Source: Pseudoalteromonas luteoviolacea NCIMB 1942 (GTDB lineage Bacteria; Pseudomonadota; Gammaproteobacteria; Enterobacterales; Alteromonadaceae). Taken from it: DNA of 64,000 nt. The notes under the pieces are model-generated. The model searched no databases. It was not told the DNA's origin and saw nothing but the letters and a program-made list of their open reading frames with translations. Each line of letters opens with the position of its first letter. The first letter of the stretch is position 1. Shown piece by piece: positions 18,531-26,235 of this stretch. Position numbers and translations under genes: made by a program. The stretch lies in the NCBI RefSeq assembly GCF_001625595.1, contig NZ_AUXT01000196.1:1-64000 (forward strand), in the 5' to 3' direction.

Positions 18531-20222
18531 ATGAAACATCTTAATATTGCTAAACGTATCTACCTAATGGCTGGGGTGCAACTTAGCATGCTATTACTTG
18601 TCAGTGTCATTGCTTTGGTACAAATGGCCAAAATAGGGTATGAGCTGATAGATATCGCAGAGGAAGATATTCCATTGAATAACTTTCTTACGCAGATCAC
18701 CGAACATCAATTAGAGCAAGCAATTTTATTTGAACGATTGCTGTTATATAAATCGTTGTCAGACAGCGGTGCACAAGGTTATGACAGTAAAGTGCAGCAA
18801 CTGTCTCAGAAACTGCTCACTTCGATGGTAAAAGTGGAAAAAGAAATTGATGACACCTCGGCCTTTTCAGCACAAGCAATTACTATGGCGCATTCTGAAA
18901 AGGCTGCCAACAAGTTTCGCGAAGTGCAGCAAGAGCTTAAGGTCATCACAAACCACTATGCCCAAGCTACCCAAGATATTAAGCAGCTGTTAAATCAATT
19001 GCCCAATCAGACCATTTTGGAGCTAATGCCGCTGGCTAAAAAAATTGAAGAAGAAGAAGATCAGCTCAAAGATGAGCTGATTGCAGTACTTGCAAATGTA
19101 CAGGCGTTTACACAAAAAGCGACATTAAAAGCAGAGCAAGACGAAATTTTAGCGATTAAGCTGATATCGGTTTCGGCCTTTGGTGCATTAATCGTTGCAC
19201 TGGTTGCGGCCTTTATTATTAGTCGCTCAATCACCACTCCAATTGACGGGCTTATTGTTCGATTGAAGTCGGTGGCCAGTGGAGACGGCGATCTGACGGT
19301 AATGCTAGATGAGTCGGCAAAAGATGAAACTGGCGTGATGGCGCGAGAGTTTAATAAATTTATAAGTGGTTTGCGTGCAACCATTATGAGTACAAATGAT
19401 GTGGTGCGCAGTTTAGGAGACTCTTCAGAGTTGGCGATGAGTGTGATGCGCCAAACCGAAAAGAGCGTCACGGAGCAAAAAAACCAGACTGAAATGGTCG
19501 CCGCTGCGGTGTATGAGATGACCACTACAACGCAGGATATGTCAAAAAGTACCGCACACGCCGCAGAAGCCACCGCTAAAGTGCGTGAAAAGGTGCAAAC
19601 GGGTAAACAAATAGCAACGCAGACTAATCAAATAATCGAAAACCTGGTTTCCGAGCTAAACCTCGCCTCGGATGACATCGCAGAGCTAGTGGAAGAAACC
19701 AATAATATCAGCTCTGTGTTAGAGGCCATTCAAAGTATCTCTGAACAAACTAACTTACTGGCATTGAACGCCGCAATAGAAGCCGCGCGTGCTGGTGAAA
19801 GTGGTCGAGGGTTTGCTGTGGTTGCCGATGAGGTGAGAACTTTAGCTACACGTACGCAATCATCAACCGCTGATATTCAAGACTTATTAGACCGGTTAAA
19901 AACGGAAGCTAATAAAGTGGTTAATAGTATGGAAAAAGGCAAGGTGAGTGCCCATAACTGTTTTGAAAAGAGCGAAAAAACGCAGACGATGCTTGATGAA
20001 GCATCAGGGGCGATAGAGCAAATCAATGATTTGAACACACAAATTGCGACGGCAACAGAGCAGCAATCTATGGTCGCGGTCGATATAGATAAAAATATCA
20101 ACAACATTAACGAGCTGGCCAAAGAAACCGCACAGGGGGCGAGCGAAACCGCCGATGCAAATCAGAATATTGCGAAAAGAATCATAGATTTACATACCAA
20201 TTTTAACCGTTTTGTGACCTGA
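18531..20222 (+). CDS. Methyl-accepting chemotaxis protein
   Basis: 563-aa chemoreceptor. The ATG at 18531 has AAGG about 10 nt upstream; a GTG at 18525 in frame is the alternative. TM1 about 10-31, long helical periplasmic region (about 35-200), TM2 about 205-227, HAMP about 228-285 (with SGDGDLTVML), signalling domain with conserved tip EQTNLLALNAAIEAARAGESGRGFAVVADEVRTLATRTQ. It follows the BLUF gene by 43 nt and is likely co-transcribed with it, making it the best candidate partner for light input. Confidence 0.92.
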   Translation: MKHLNIAKRIYLMAGVQLSMLLLVSVIALVQMAKIGYELIDIAEEDIPLNNFLTQITEHQLEQAILFERLLLYKSLSDSGAQGYDSKVQQLSQKLLTSMVKVEKEIDDTSAFSAQAITMAHSEKAANKFREVQQELKVITNHYAQATQDIKQLLNQLPNQTILELMPLAKKIEEEEDQLKDELIAVLANVQAFTQKATLKAEQDEILAIKLISVSAFGALIVALVAAFIISRSITTPIDGLIVRLKSVASGDGDLTVMLDESAKDETGVMAREFNKFISGLRATIMSTNDVVRSLGDSSELAMSVMRQTEKSVTEQKNQTEMVAAAVYEMTTTTQDMSKSTAHAAEATAKVREKVQTGKQIATQTNQIIENLVSELNLASDDIAELVEETNNISSVLEAIQSISEQTNLLALNAAIEAARAGESGRGFAVVADEVRTLATRTQSSTADIQDLLDRLKTEANKVVNSMEKGKVSAHNCFEKSEKTQTMLDEASGAIEQINDLNTQIATATEQQSMVAVDIDKNINNINELAKETAQGASETADANQNIAKRIIDLHTNFNRFVT

Positions 20223-20243
20223 TATTCACGATCTCAAGCAATG

Positions 20244-20280
20244 CGCCATATTGAAAGCGGTATCAACATGGCGTGATTTT
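20244..20280 (+). terminator. Probable terminator after the second chemoreceptor
   Basis: Stem CGCCAT-a-TTGA / TCAA-c-ATGGCG (10 pairs with one mismatch), loop about 8 nt, followed by TGATTTTATT. Confidence 0.5.
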
Positions 20281-20328
20281 ATTACTTAAAGCATTGATAA
20301 ATAGAATAAAAATAATATTGTCAAGAGG

Positions 20329-20382
20329 TTTGTCTGTTTGTCTGTTTGTCTGTTTGTCTGTTTGTCTGTTTGTCTGTTTGTC
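20329..20382 (+). repeat. Tandem octanucleotide repeat TTTGTCTG, 6.75 copies
   Basis: Six perfect copies of TTTGTCTG plus TTTGTC, 54 bases without interruption. The array ends 57 bases before the lspA-like start codon and lies in its promoter or leader. Perfect repeats of this kind gain and lose units by slipped-strand pairing, so copy number could vary between cells and change the spacing upstream of the gene. Confidence 0.9.
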
Positions 20383-20439
20383 ATTTTATGTTCACTAATG
20401 GCTTTTTATAGTGAAGTATTGAGCTACGGGAGCATAACG

Positions 20440-20934
20440 ATGACTGACAATAAGACGGTGTACATTTCTCTGGTATGTGCAATTTGCTTGCTTATCGACC
20501 AAGGTACTAAATGGTGGGCAAGTTGCTATTTAGTGGCATGGCAAATGACAAGTTACTGGGGTGATTTAATCAGAATTGGTTACACCGAAAATTTGGGTGT
20601 TTTTTTAAGCCTTGGCGCCAACTTCACCCCCACTGAGAGAACATTGTTATTTGTTGTTGCGGTAGGGATCTTTTTAATGGCACTGATGGGGTACATGCTC
20701 AGAACACGCGATTTAACTCTGCTTCAGCTCACGTCACTCTCACTGATATTTGCTGGTGGTGTAGGCAATTTAATTGACCGAGTTGTGAATCAAGGCGCGG
20801 TTATCGACTTCATTAATGTTGGGGTTGGCTCTTTGCGCACCGGTATTTTTAATATCGCTGATGTGACTATTATGATTGGTGCTGTCATCATTATTTTGGC
20901 TACGCCAATTGGGGCAGTAAAATCAGTGATGTAA
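20440..20934 (+). CDS. lspA: Lipoprotein signal peptidase II paralogue
   Basis: 164-aa inner-membrane aspartic peptidase that removes signal peptides from prolipoproteins. Start at 20440 (GGGAG 7 nt upstream); an open frame back to a TTG at 20338 only adds translated repeat. Four hydrophobic segments. Motifs: D20 in LIDQGTKWW, N51 in NLGVF (usual N-x-G-A-A/x-F partly changed), catalytic D113 in GNLIDR and D141 in FNIADV. It stands away from ileS, fkpB and ispH, the usual neighbours of the main lspA, so it is probably a second copy. Preceded by a slippage-prone repeat. Confidence 0.85.
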   Translation: MTDNKTVYISLVCAICLLIDQGTKWWASCYLVAWQMTSYWGDLIRIGYTENLGVFLSLGANFTPTERTLLFVVAVGIFLMALMGYMLRTRDLTLLQLTSLSLIFAGGVGNLIDRVVNQGAVIDFINVGVGSLRTGIFNIADVTIMIGAVIIILATPIGAVKSVM

Positions 20935-21035
20935 CTTTTTAAAATACTAAAAATTACATGGATGTCGTAAATATCCAATTTTTTACCTGAGGCAACTTTT
21001 AAGCTCTTTATCAGAACATAAATAAGGAGCTTAAA

Positions 21036-21449
21036 ATGATTTCACAACCGCATTTACTTACCCAATATCCCTACATTCACAAAGCGTTGGGTGGATTGAG
21101 TGTTCAGGCCGAGCAGTGTTTAGCAGGATCAACCGTGCATTTAATCATGCTTTATATATCGCAATTAAACGGATGTAAGTACTGCCAAATAATGCACGAA
21201 GATGCACTAAAAGATACCACCAGTCATGAGCAATTTATGCGCTTTCGCGCAGCGCTTGCAGAGTCCAATTTGGCGCTGTTGCCTGAGTTTGAAGCGTCTG
21301 CTTTGCGACTCGCCAAGCAGGTTACAGAAATTAAGCCCGTGACAGAGTTTGATAATACGCCACTAGATGAAAAGCAATACCTTGCTGTCATAGCCATTAC
21401 TTTGCAAATCAATAGTTGGAATCGTATTGCTATTGGCTTGAATTTTTAG
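21036..21449 (+). CDS. AhpD-like (carboxymuconolactone decarboxylase family) protein
   Basis: 137-aa helical protein with the AhpD-type redox site C47-K-Y-C50 followed by H54 (NGCKYCQIMHEDAL). Family members reduce peroxides or act as thiol-dependent hydroperoxidases in the cytoplasm. Strong ribosome site (AAGGAG) before the ATG. Single gene, convergent with and overlapping the next gene by 4 nt. Specific substrate not predictable. Confidence 0.85.
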   Translation: MISQPHLLTQYPYIHKALGGLSVQAEQCLAGSTVHLIMLYISQLNGCKYCQIMHEDALKDTTSHEQFMRFRAALAESNLALLPEFEASALRLAKQVTEIKPVTEFDNTPLDEKQYLAVIAITLQINSWNRIAIGLNF

Positions 21450-21922
21450 TGCTTATGGGCATTTTTGACTTGGATGGCAAGCTGCGATAGATCTGCGATA
21501 TTGCTGTGGTCCACTTGTCTTACGGGCAATTGGTCGATGGTTTGCCAACCCTTTGTTATGGGATCAATGTAACTTAAGCCTGCTTCGCCCACTTGCCAGT
21601 TATCATCAAGCAGTATGTTTAACTTGGTATTGTGGGTGGTTTTACATGTTGGCGGTATCCCCAAGCAAGGTTGATGCCCTAACAAATCAAGCGCGATATA
21701 GCACTTTTCGGCCGCTCGCTGATAGTGAAACTCGCCGTAAAGATTGGAGATGATATCTTGCTCTGACGCGGCAGGAATAAACACTTTACCGCGTCCTGAG
21801 ATAGTTTTATTTCGCACATAAACAAGCAGGGATATATTAAAATGCACCTGCTCCTTGGATTTGTTACCAAGAAAGAAGTTGGCCAGAAACAAGCCTTGAA
21901 TACTGGATTGTGAGTTTAGCAT
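21446..21922 (-). CDS. DUF1842-like protein
   Basis: 158 aa from the ATG at 21922 (GAGGTG upstream); the frame is open a further 13 codons to 21961. The pattern GLFLANFFLGNKS, FNISLLVYVRNKTISGRGKV and LYGEFHYQ resembles DUF1842, a small beta-rich family of unknown function. No signal peptide or membrane segment. The assignment is from memory and tentative. Nothing in the neighbourhood suggests a job. Confidence 0.55.
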   Translation of the reverse strand: MLNSQSSIQGLFLANFFLGNKSKEQVHFNISLLVYVRNKTISGRGKVFIPAASEQDIISNLYGEFHYQRAAEKCYIALDLLGHQPCLGIPPTCKTTHNTKLNILLDDNWQVGEAGLSYIDPITKGWQTIDQLPVRQVDHSNIADLSQLAIQVKNAHKH

Positions 21923-22056
21923 GGAGCACCTCACTCTCAGAGAATTATAAAAGCTGCGCAAACTGTCAGCACCCTAGCTTTTAATTTTAGTCAGTGAGCT
22001 TGAGGGGCGTTATTACACATTATTACACCCTGCACAATGTTAGGTTCGCCCTAGGT

Positions 22057-22611
22057 CTAACTTGAATAAAAGGCAACAAAACCGATTGGCGCGGCAAACC
22101 CTGCTAAGACCAGCAGCCCTCTGGGACCCCAAACCCCTTTTTTACCTTTCACCATAAAGAGCGATGACAAAGCCAAATAGATCAGTAAGAATGCATAGAA
22201 GTCAGAAAACCACATCCAAGCTGCTCGTGCTTCATTTAGGTGCAAAAAGTTCAATTGGCGAAGTAAAAATCGTGGCTTTACTTGCTCGACTAAGACTTGG
22301 TTTGTATGTGGGTTTAAGTAAAGCGTGGTACCTTCCAAAAATAGTTTATAAGTATTTCTATCTTGCCAAAAGCGTGCTTTAACAGGGTTCGATAGCGCGA
22401 GCTCTCGAAGTAGCCAAGCTTCGAACTCTGGTGTTTCGAGCTTATCACTGTTGAACTGGAGTGTATGACTTTCTCTAGATACTTGGTAATTAGAGTTAAA
22501 TTGATGAATATGATTAAGCGCAATACCAGAGATAGCAAATACCAATGTCATTCCAATACAAAAGTAGCCAATATCGCGATGTAAGCTGCGATTGAGTTTA
22601 AACCAAGACAT
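22057..22611 (-). CDS. PepSY-associated membrane protein
   Basis: 184 aa. N-terminal LNRSLHRDIGYFCIGMTLVFAISGIALNHIH is the classic first helix of PepSY_TM proteins with histidines that may bind heme or metal; two more hydrophobic segments lie near 135-155 and 163-182, with a periplasmic part between. It starts 8 nt after the DUF4920 gene, so they form an operon, divergent from a Fur-boxed TonB receptor. A role in periplasmic iron or heme reduction or handling is plausible from context but unproven. Confidence 0.8.
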   Translation of the reverse strand: MSWFKLNRSLHRDIGYFCIGMTLVFAISGIALNHIHQFNSNYQVSRESHTLQFNSDKLETPEFEAWLLRELALSNPVKARFWQDRNTYKLFLEGTTLYLNPHTNQVLVEQVKPRFLLRQLNFLHLNEARAAWMWFSDFYAFLLIYLALSSLFMVKGKKGVWGPRGLLVLAGFAAPIGFVAFYSS

Positions 22612-22619
22612 ACTAAACC

Positions 22620-23060
22620 TTAGTCCTCAATTGTCACTGCAATAGGCGTAAATAGGTGTAAGGTTTCAGGTTTATCAACGGGTTCTAGTTGTTGCGCTTG
22701 ACGCCTTTTATTGGTTTGCTCCAAAGATAAAGGAATGAGCTTTAATGTACCAGTTGCATACGCTGTTTTCCCTTGAGCTGTCATCGGGAACACCATATCA
22801 CCATCACGGACTTTGACCATAAGTGTTTGAAACTTCTCATCGCTGGCCAGTTGCATCCAACAGCCGCGCTTTTGACACACTCGTGTCACGGTGCCTGCAA
22901 TGGTTGCTGACCCAGTGGTATAGCGCTGTGCATCTTTGAGCAAGGTTGAAATGGGTAACAGCTTTGATTTGTCTGCACCGCCATTATACGTTTTACTGTT
23001 TGCGTCCATACTCAGCATCAGTGCTAGCAAAAAAATAGCTGATATTAAACTTGTTTTCAT
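22620..23060 (-). CDS. Exported DUF4920 protein
   Basis: 146 aa from ATG 23060 (AGGGAA upstream; open frame begins at 23084). Signal peptide about 1-21 (LSMDANS). The core ATIAGTVTRVCQKRGCWMQL contains the two cysteines and GCWM motif of DUF4920, a family that resembles small periplasmic OB-fold proteins and often lies beside PepSY-TM genes. Function unknown; metal binding through the Cys pair is possible. Operon with the PepSY-TM gene. Confidence 0.8.
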   Translation of the reverse strand: MKTSLISAIFLLALMLSMDANSKTYNGGADKSKLLPISTLLKDAQRYTTGSATIAGTVTRVCQKRGCWMQLASDEKFQTLMVKVRDGDMVFPMTAQGKTAYATGTLKLIPLSLEQTNKRRQAQQLEPVDKPETLHLFTPIAVTIED

Positions 23061-23244
23061 AGTGTTCCCTGTCTCGCTAATCAAATTTTGAGGTGTTTTA
23101 CGTTACGCTAAAATCGAAGTGATTGTAAATTACCCATGCGATTTTCTTAGTCTATGTGTTCCGATTTATTTATAACTATAAGTTATTTGCTTATTGCGTT
23201 ATGCGTTTAGTTTAATTATTCTAATTAAGTATTTCAAATGCGAT

Positions 23245-23259
23245 TTATAATTATTATCA
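23245..23259. promoter_or_regulatory. Fur box upstream of TonB receptor (23281)
   Basis: TTATAATTATTATCA matches 13 of 14 positions of the 7-1-7 consensus. It lies 21 nt before the receptor ATG and about 185 nt from the divergent DUF4920 start, so it could control one or both. Confidence 0.8.
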
Positions 23260-23280
23260 TTTAGATAGGTGAATAAGGAC

Positions 23281-25521
23281 ATGAAACTCACTCTTTCTGC
23301 GCTCAGTATTAGCGTTTTGGGCGCGCTCAATGCGCCTGTAAGTTATGCGCAAACAACAAAACCAAATCAAATAGACGATGTGATTGAAGTTCACGGTCAC
23401 AAATTATCTGTGATTAACAAAGACGCAGCTGGTTCGATAACCGCAATGGACAGCGAGGCGATGTCACGACGCCAGCAAGCCGAATTAACTCAAATCTTGC
23501 GGGAAATTCCGGGCGTCGAGCTCTCTGGTAGTGTCACTCCACTTGCTGCACAGCCAAGTATTCGTGGTTTGTACGGCGAACGCATTCATATTTCTGTGGA
23601 CAATGTAAAACGTAAAATTGAGTCCGATGGCAATGAAAATATTACTGCAATCAACAGCTTGGGAATTGACCCAAGCCAATTAAAACAAGTGCAGGTGCTG
23701 AGAGGTGCTGATTCACTCACAGTGGGCTCTGGTGCCATTGGTGGTAGCATTCGCCTGGTCACTAAAGATGCCAGTGATTACCTGAGTAATCAGATGGGTT
23801 TCGGCTCGCAAATAACGCTTACACATCAAAGTAACTCAGACAGTAATTTCGTTTCAGGTTCGCTATTTTCTCTGAGCGAAAATATGGATACTGTGCTACA
23901 TATGAGCCGTGTGACCTTTTCAGATATTGATGTAGTTGGATCGAGTGCAGCAGGCACAGATGCGCAAGAAGTCGATGAAGTCGCGCGCTTAGATAAGATT
24001 AAAAATGACTCAGAGCGTCAGAATATCGCATTAAAAAATACGTGGTTTATCAGCAAAGGTCATAGTTTGCAGAGCAAAGTAGATTGGTCTGAAACACGCT
24101 CCGATGATCAGCCTTATAGATTAAATGCCAGTTACGGGCTTGCTTACCCCACACTCAGCGAAGACTTTAATAACGACTACATTGAAGTGACGTCGACCTA
24201 CGTTTATCAACCCGATAACCGCTATATCGATTTCGACGCACAGCTCGTGTACTCAGACAAAGACTATGAGAAACAGACGATAGGCTACATTACGCGCGGC
24301 GAGCGTAAGATTGATTTTTCTCGTCGCAAACAAGGCGGTACAAAGCGTTATGGAGTAAGGCTGGCTAACTTGTTTGACTTGAGTAACGACTTTGACCACC
24401 AGATTGCGGTAGAGCTAAATTATGACTACGAAGAGTCTGGCCAATCAGAGTTTGCGCCAGATGAAGGCGTCAGTACGAAGTACGGTGATAGTGATGCCCA
24501 TAACTTGTCACTGTCTGTGATAGATCAGGTGTCTTTATTAAACGACAAACTATTAATGACGGCGGGTATTCGTTATGACAGCTACAAGCGCAGTAATGAC
24601 CTCTATACGCAGTTTGATGAGCATGACGACGGTGAGCTGTCCAATGAACTGGGTCTGACATTTAAAGCCACCCAGCACATTAATATATATGCAAAATATA
24701 GCGAAGCATTCCGCGCACCTTCGGCGCAAGAGTTGTACAAAAAAGATGAATGGCGCTGTCATATCGGTGGCAAGTTCTGCTATTACGAACCTCAGCCGAA
24801 TTTAAAGCCAGAGAAGTCTGAAAACCTAGAAGGTGGCTTTGGTGTCTTTTGGGATGAAATGAACTGGGGCGACACGTTTGAGCTAAAAGTGATTTACTTC
24901 GACAATGAGATAGTCAACTTTATTGATAACGTGCCCTTTATGTACTATTACGATGACAGTGGCGAAAAGCAGCAGGGCTCGCCGGGGCCTCAGCCTGCAA
25001 ATGGGGTTCCTGTTGCGACACATCGGGATTATAGTGCAAAGAATATAGGCAAACTGATCAGCCGAGGCTGGGAAGTTGAAATGCACTATGAACTGGGCAA
25101 GTTTACCAGCTACGTTGGCTATTCAACAATCAACATGGACGCTTATGGCGTACCAAACTTTTTTCTTGGCACGGTTGATGTCAATAAACAGCCATACTCT
25201 GAAGCACCAGCCGATAAGCTAAATCTCAGCCTGCAATATCAGATACTGGATAACTTTGACTTGGGTGCACAAATGCTGGCTTATCGCTCTCAGCGACGAT
25301 TGACTGAGTTCTACCTAAGTCGAGGCTATGGCACTGACTCTTATCAGCTTTTCAATCTCACGGCAAAATATCAAGGCACTGGTAGTTTATCTGGGCTAGT
25401 TGTTCGAGCAGGTATTGATAATCTAACCGATGAGCGCTATGTTCGTGCACCAGCAGGTGAGGCGAGCGATCCTAGTGAGCTAGGTCGTAATTATAAACTG
25501 ACTCTAAATTATACGTTCTGA
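23281..25521 (+). CDS. TonB-dependent receptor, heme/hemoglobin-receptor type
   Basis: 746 aa from ATG 23281 (AGGTG about 9 nt upstream; GTG at 23269 is an alternative). Signal peptide to about residue 23 (SYAQ), TonB-box region DDVIEVHGHK, plug with QAELTQILREIPGVELSG, PSIRGLYGERIHISVDNVKR and VLRGADSLTVGSGAIGGSIRLVTKDA, then a barrel with YAKYSEAFRAPSAQELY and C-terminal F. These signatures resemble the hemoglobin/heme receptor branch; the substrate is inferred. A Fur box precedes it. Two Cys near CHIGGKFCYY may form a loop disulfide. Confidence 0.88.
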   Translation: MKLTLSALSISVLGALNAPVSYAQTTKPNQIDDVIEVHGHKLSVINKDAAGSITAMDSEAMSRRQQAELTQILREIPGVELSGSVTPLAAQPSIRGLYGERIHISVDNVKRKIESDGNENITAINSLGIDPSQLKQVQVLRGADSLTVGSGAIGGSIRLVTKDASDYLSNQMGFGSQITLTHQSNSDSNFVSGSLFSLSENMDTVLHMSRVTFSDIDVVGSSAAGTDAQEVDEVARLDKIKNDSERQNIALKNTWFISKGHSLQSKVDWSETRSDDQPYRLNASYGLAYPTLSEDFNNDYIEVTSTYVYQPDNRYIDFDAQLVYSDKDYEKQTIGYITRGERKIDFSRRKQGGTKRYGVRLANLFDLSNDFDHQIAVELNYDYEESGQSEFAPDEGVSTKYGDSDAHNLSLSVIDQVSLLNDKLLMTAGIRYDSYKRSNDLYTQFDEHDDGELSNELGLTFKATQHINIYAKYSEAFRAPSAQELYKKDEWRCHIGGKFCYYEPQPNLKPEKSENLEGGFGVFWDEMNWGDTFELKVIYFDNEIVNFIDNVPFMYYYDDSGEKQQGSPGPQPANGVPVATHRDYSAKNIGKLISRGWEVEMHYELGKFTSYVGYSTINMDAYGVPNFFLGTVDVNKQPYSEAPADKLNLSLQYQILDNFDLGAQMLAYRSQRRLTEFYLSRGYGTDSYQLFNLTAKYQGTGSLSGLVVRAGIDNLTDERYVRAPAGEASDPSELGRNYKLTLNYTF

Positions 25522-25523
25522 TA

Positions 25524-25557
25524 ATAAAAATCCCACACATGCAACTAAGTGTGTGGG
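25524..25557. terminator. Bidirectional terminator between TonB receptor and DUF454 gene
   Basis: Stem CCCACACA / TGTGTGGG (8 bp, 25532-25539 and 25550-25557) with a 10-nt loop. On the minus strand it is followed by ATTTTTATTA, so it fits best as terminator of the DUF454 gene; it may also stop the receptor transcript. Confidence 0.65.
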
Positions 25558-25629
25558 TCATTTCCTACCTAGTTAAACATATATCGAAGCGCTAACCCAA
25601 TATCCAAGCGCGGGTATAGTGCGCTAAAT

Positions 25630-26019
25630 TCAAGTGTTGGTGACCGGTGGTTGCGAAGGGCGTGTGAGTAGATAAGCTAACACCGAGACTTCGATTATGG
25701 ACACAATCACCAATACATACCAAGGCGCTTGACTAAAGCACAATAAAATATAGCCAAGGAGCATGCCAATACTTGCCCCCCATTTACCTTTGGGTGGAAC
25801 AACTTGATGCTCTCTCCAAGCGATAAGAGAGGGGCCAAATTTAGGATGAGTCAGCAGCCAGTTTTCAAATTTTGGTGATGAACGGGAGAAGCAAGCCAAT
25901 GCAAGAATAAAAAAAATGGTGGTTGGCATGACAGGTAGTGCCATACCGATAAAACCTAAGCCAACAAAAATGATTCCCGCAGCATGTAACCAGAAACAGC
26001 GATTGAAGAGCTTTTTCAT
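25630..26019 (-). CDS. DUF454 (YbaN-like) membrane protein
   Basis: 129 aa with about four hydrophobic segments and the DUF454 signature GLGFIGMALPVMPTTIFFILALACFSRSSPKFENWLLTHP, as in E. coli YbaN. Inner-membrane protein of unknown function, in other bacteria sometimes near heme or iron uptake genes, as here. The start is at the ATG following a signal-like MKKLFNRC; single gene. Confidence 0.88.
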   Translation of the reverse strand: MKKLFNRCFWLHAAGIIFVGLGFIGMALPVMPTTIFFILALACFSRSSPKFENWLLTHPKFGPSLIAWREHQVVPPKGKWGASIGMLLGYILLCFSQAPWYVLVIVSIIEVSVLAYLLTRPSQPPVTNT

Positions 26020-26192
26020 ACTGGGCTGTTTCTCCTGTGTTAAAAAGTGACCTGTGCACCTGCGGAAGTTTGATCACTCGCTTAAACATACGAATAATAC
26101 AAAGTCGAACACATGTTATTTTAACAGCAGTTGCTTTTCCATTATAGACGAAAAGCGCAGTAATTTATTCTGATATAGCGAGCTGGGTGTTG

Positions 26193-26227
26193 ATTGTCAT
26201 GCAAATATGGAGAATTTGCATGACAAT
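26193..26227 (-). other. Long perfect hairpin just after the porin stop codon
   Basis: A perfect 14-bp inverted repeat, ATTGTCATGCAAAT / ATTTGCATGACAAT, with a 7-nt loop, starting 9 nt past the porin stop codon (minus strand). No U-tract follows, so it is more like an mRNA 3'-end stabiliser or protein-binding palindrome than a classic terminator. Confidence 0.7.
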
Positions 26228-26235
26228 ATGAAGGG

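Noticed and set aside
20338..20439. N-terminal extension of the lspA-like gene through the octanucleotide repeat
   Set aside because: It would start at TTG and encode only the translated repeat; the ATG at 20440 has a good ribosome site and gives normal LspA length.
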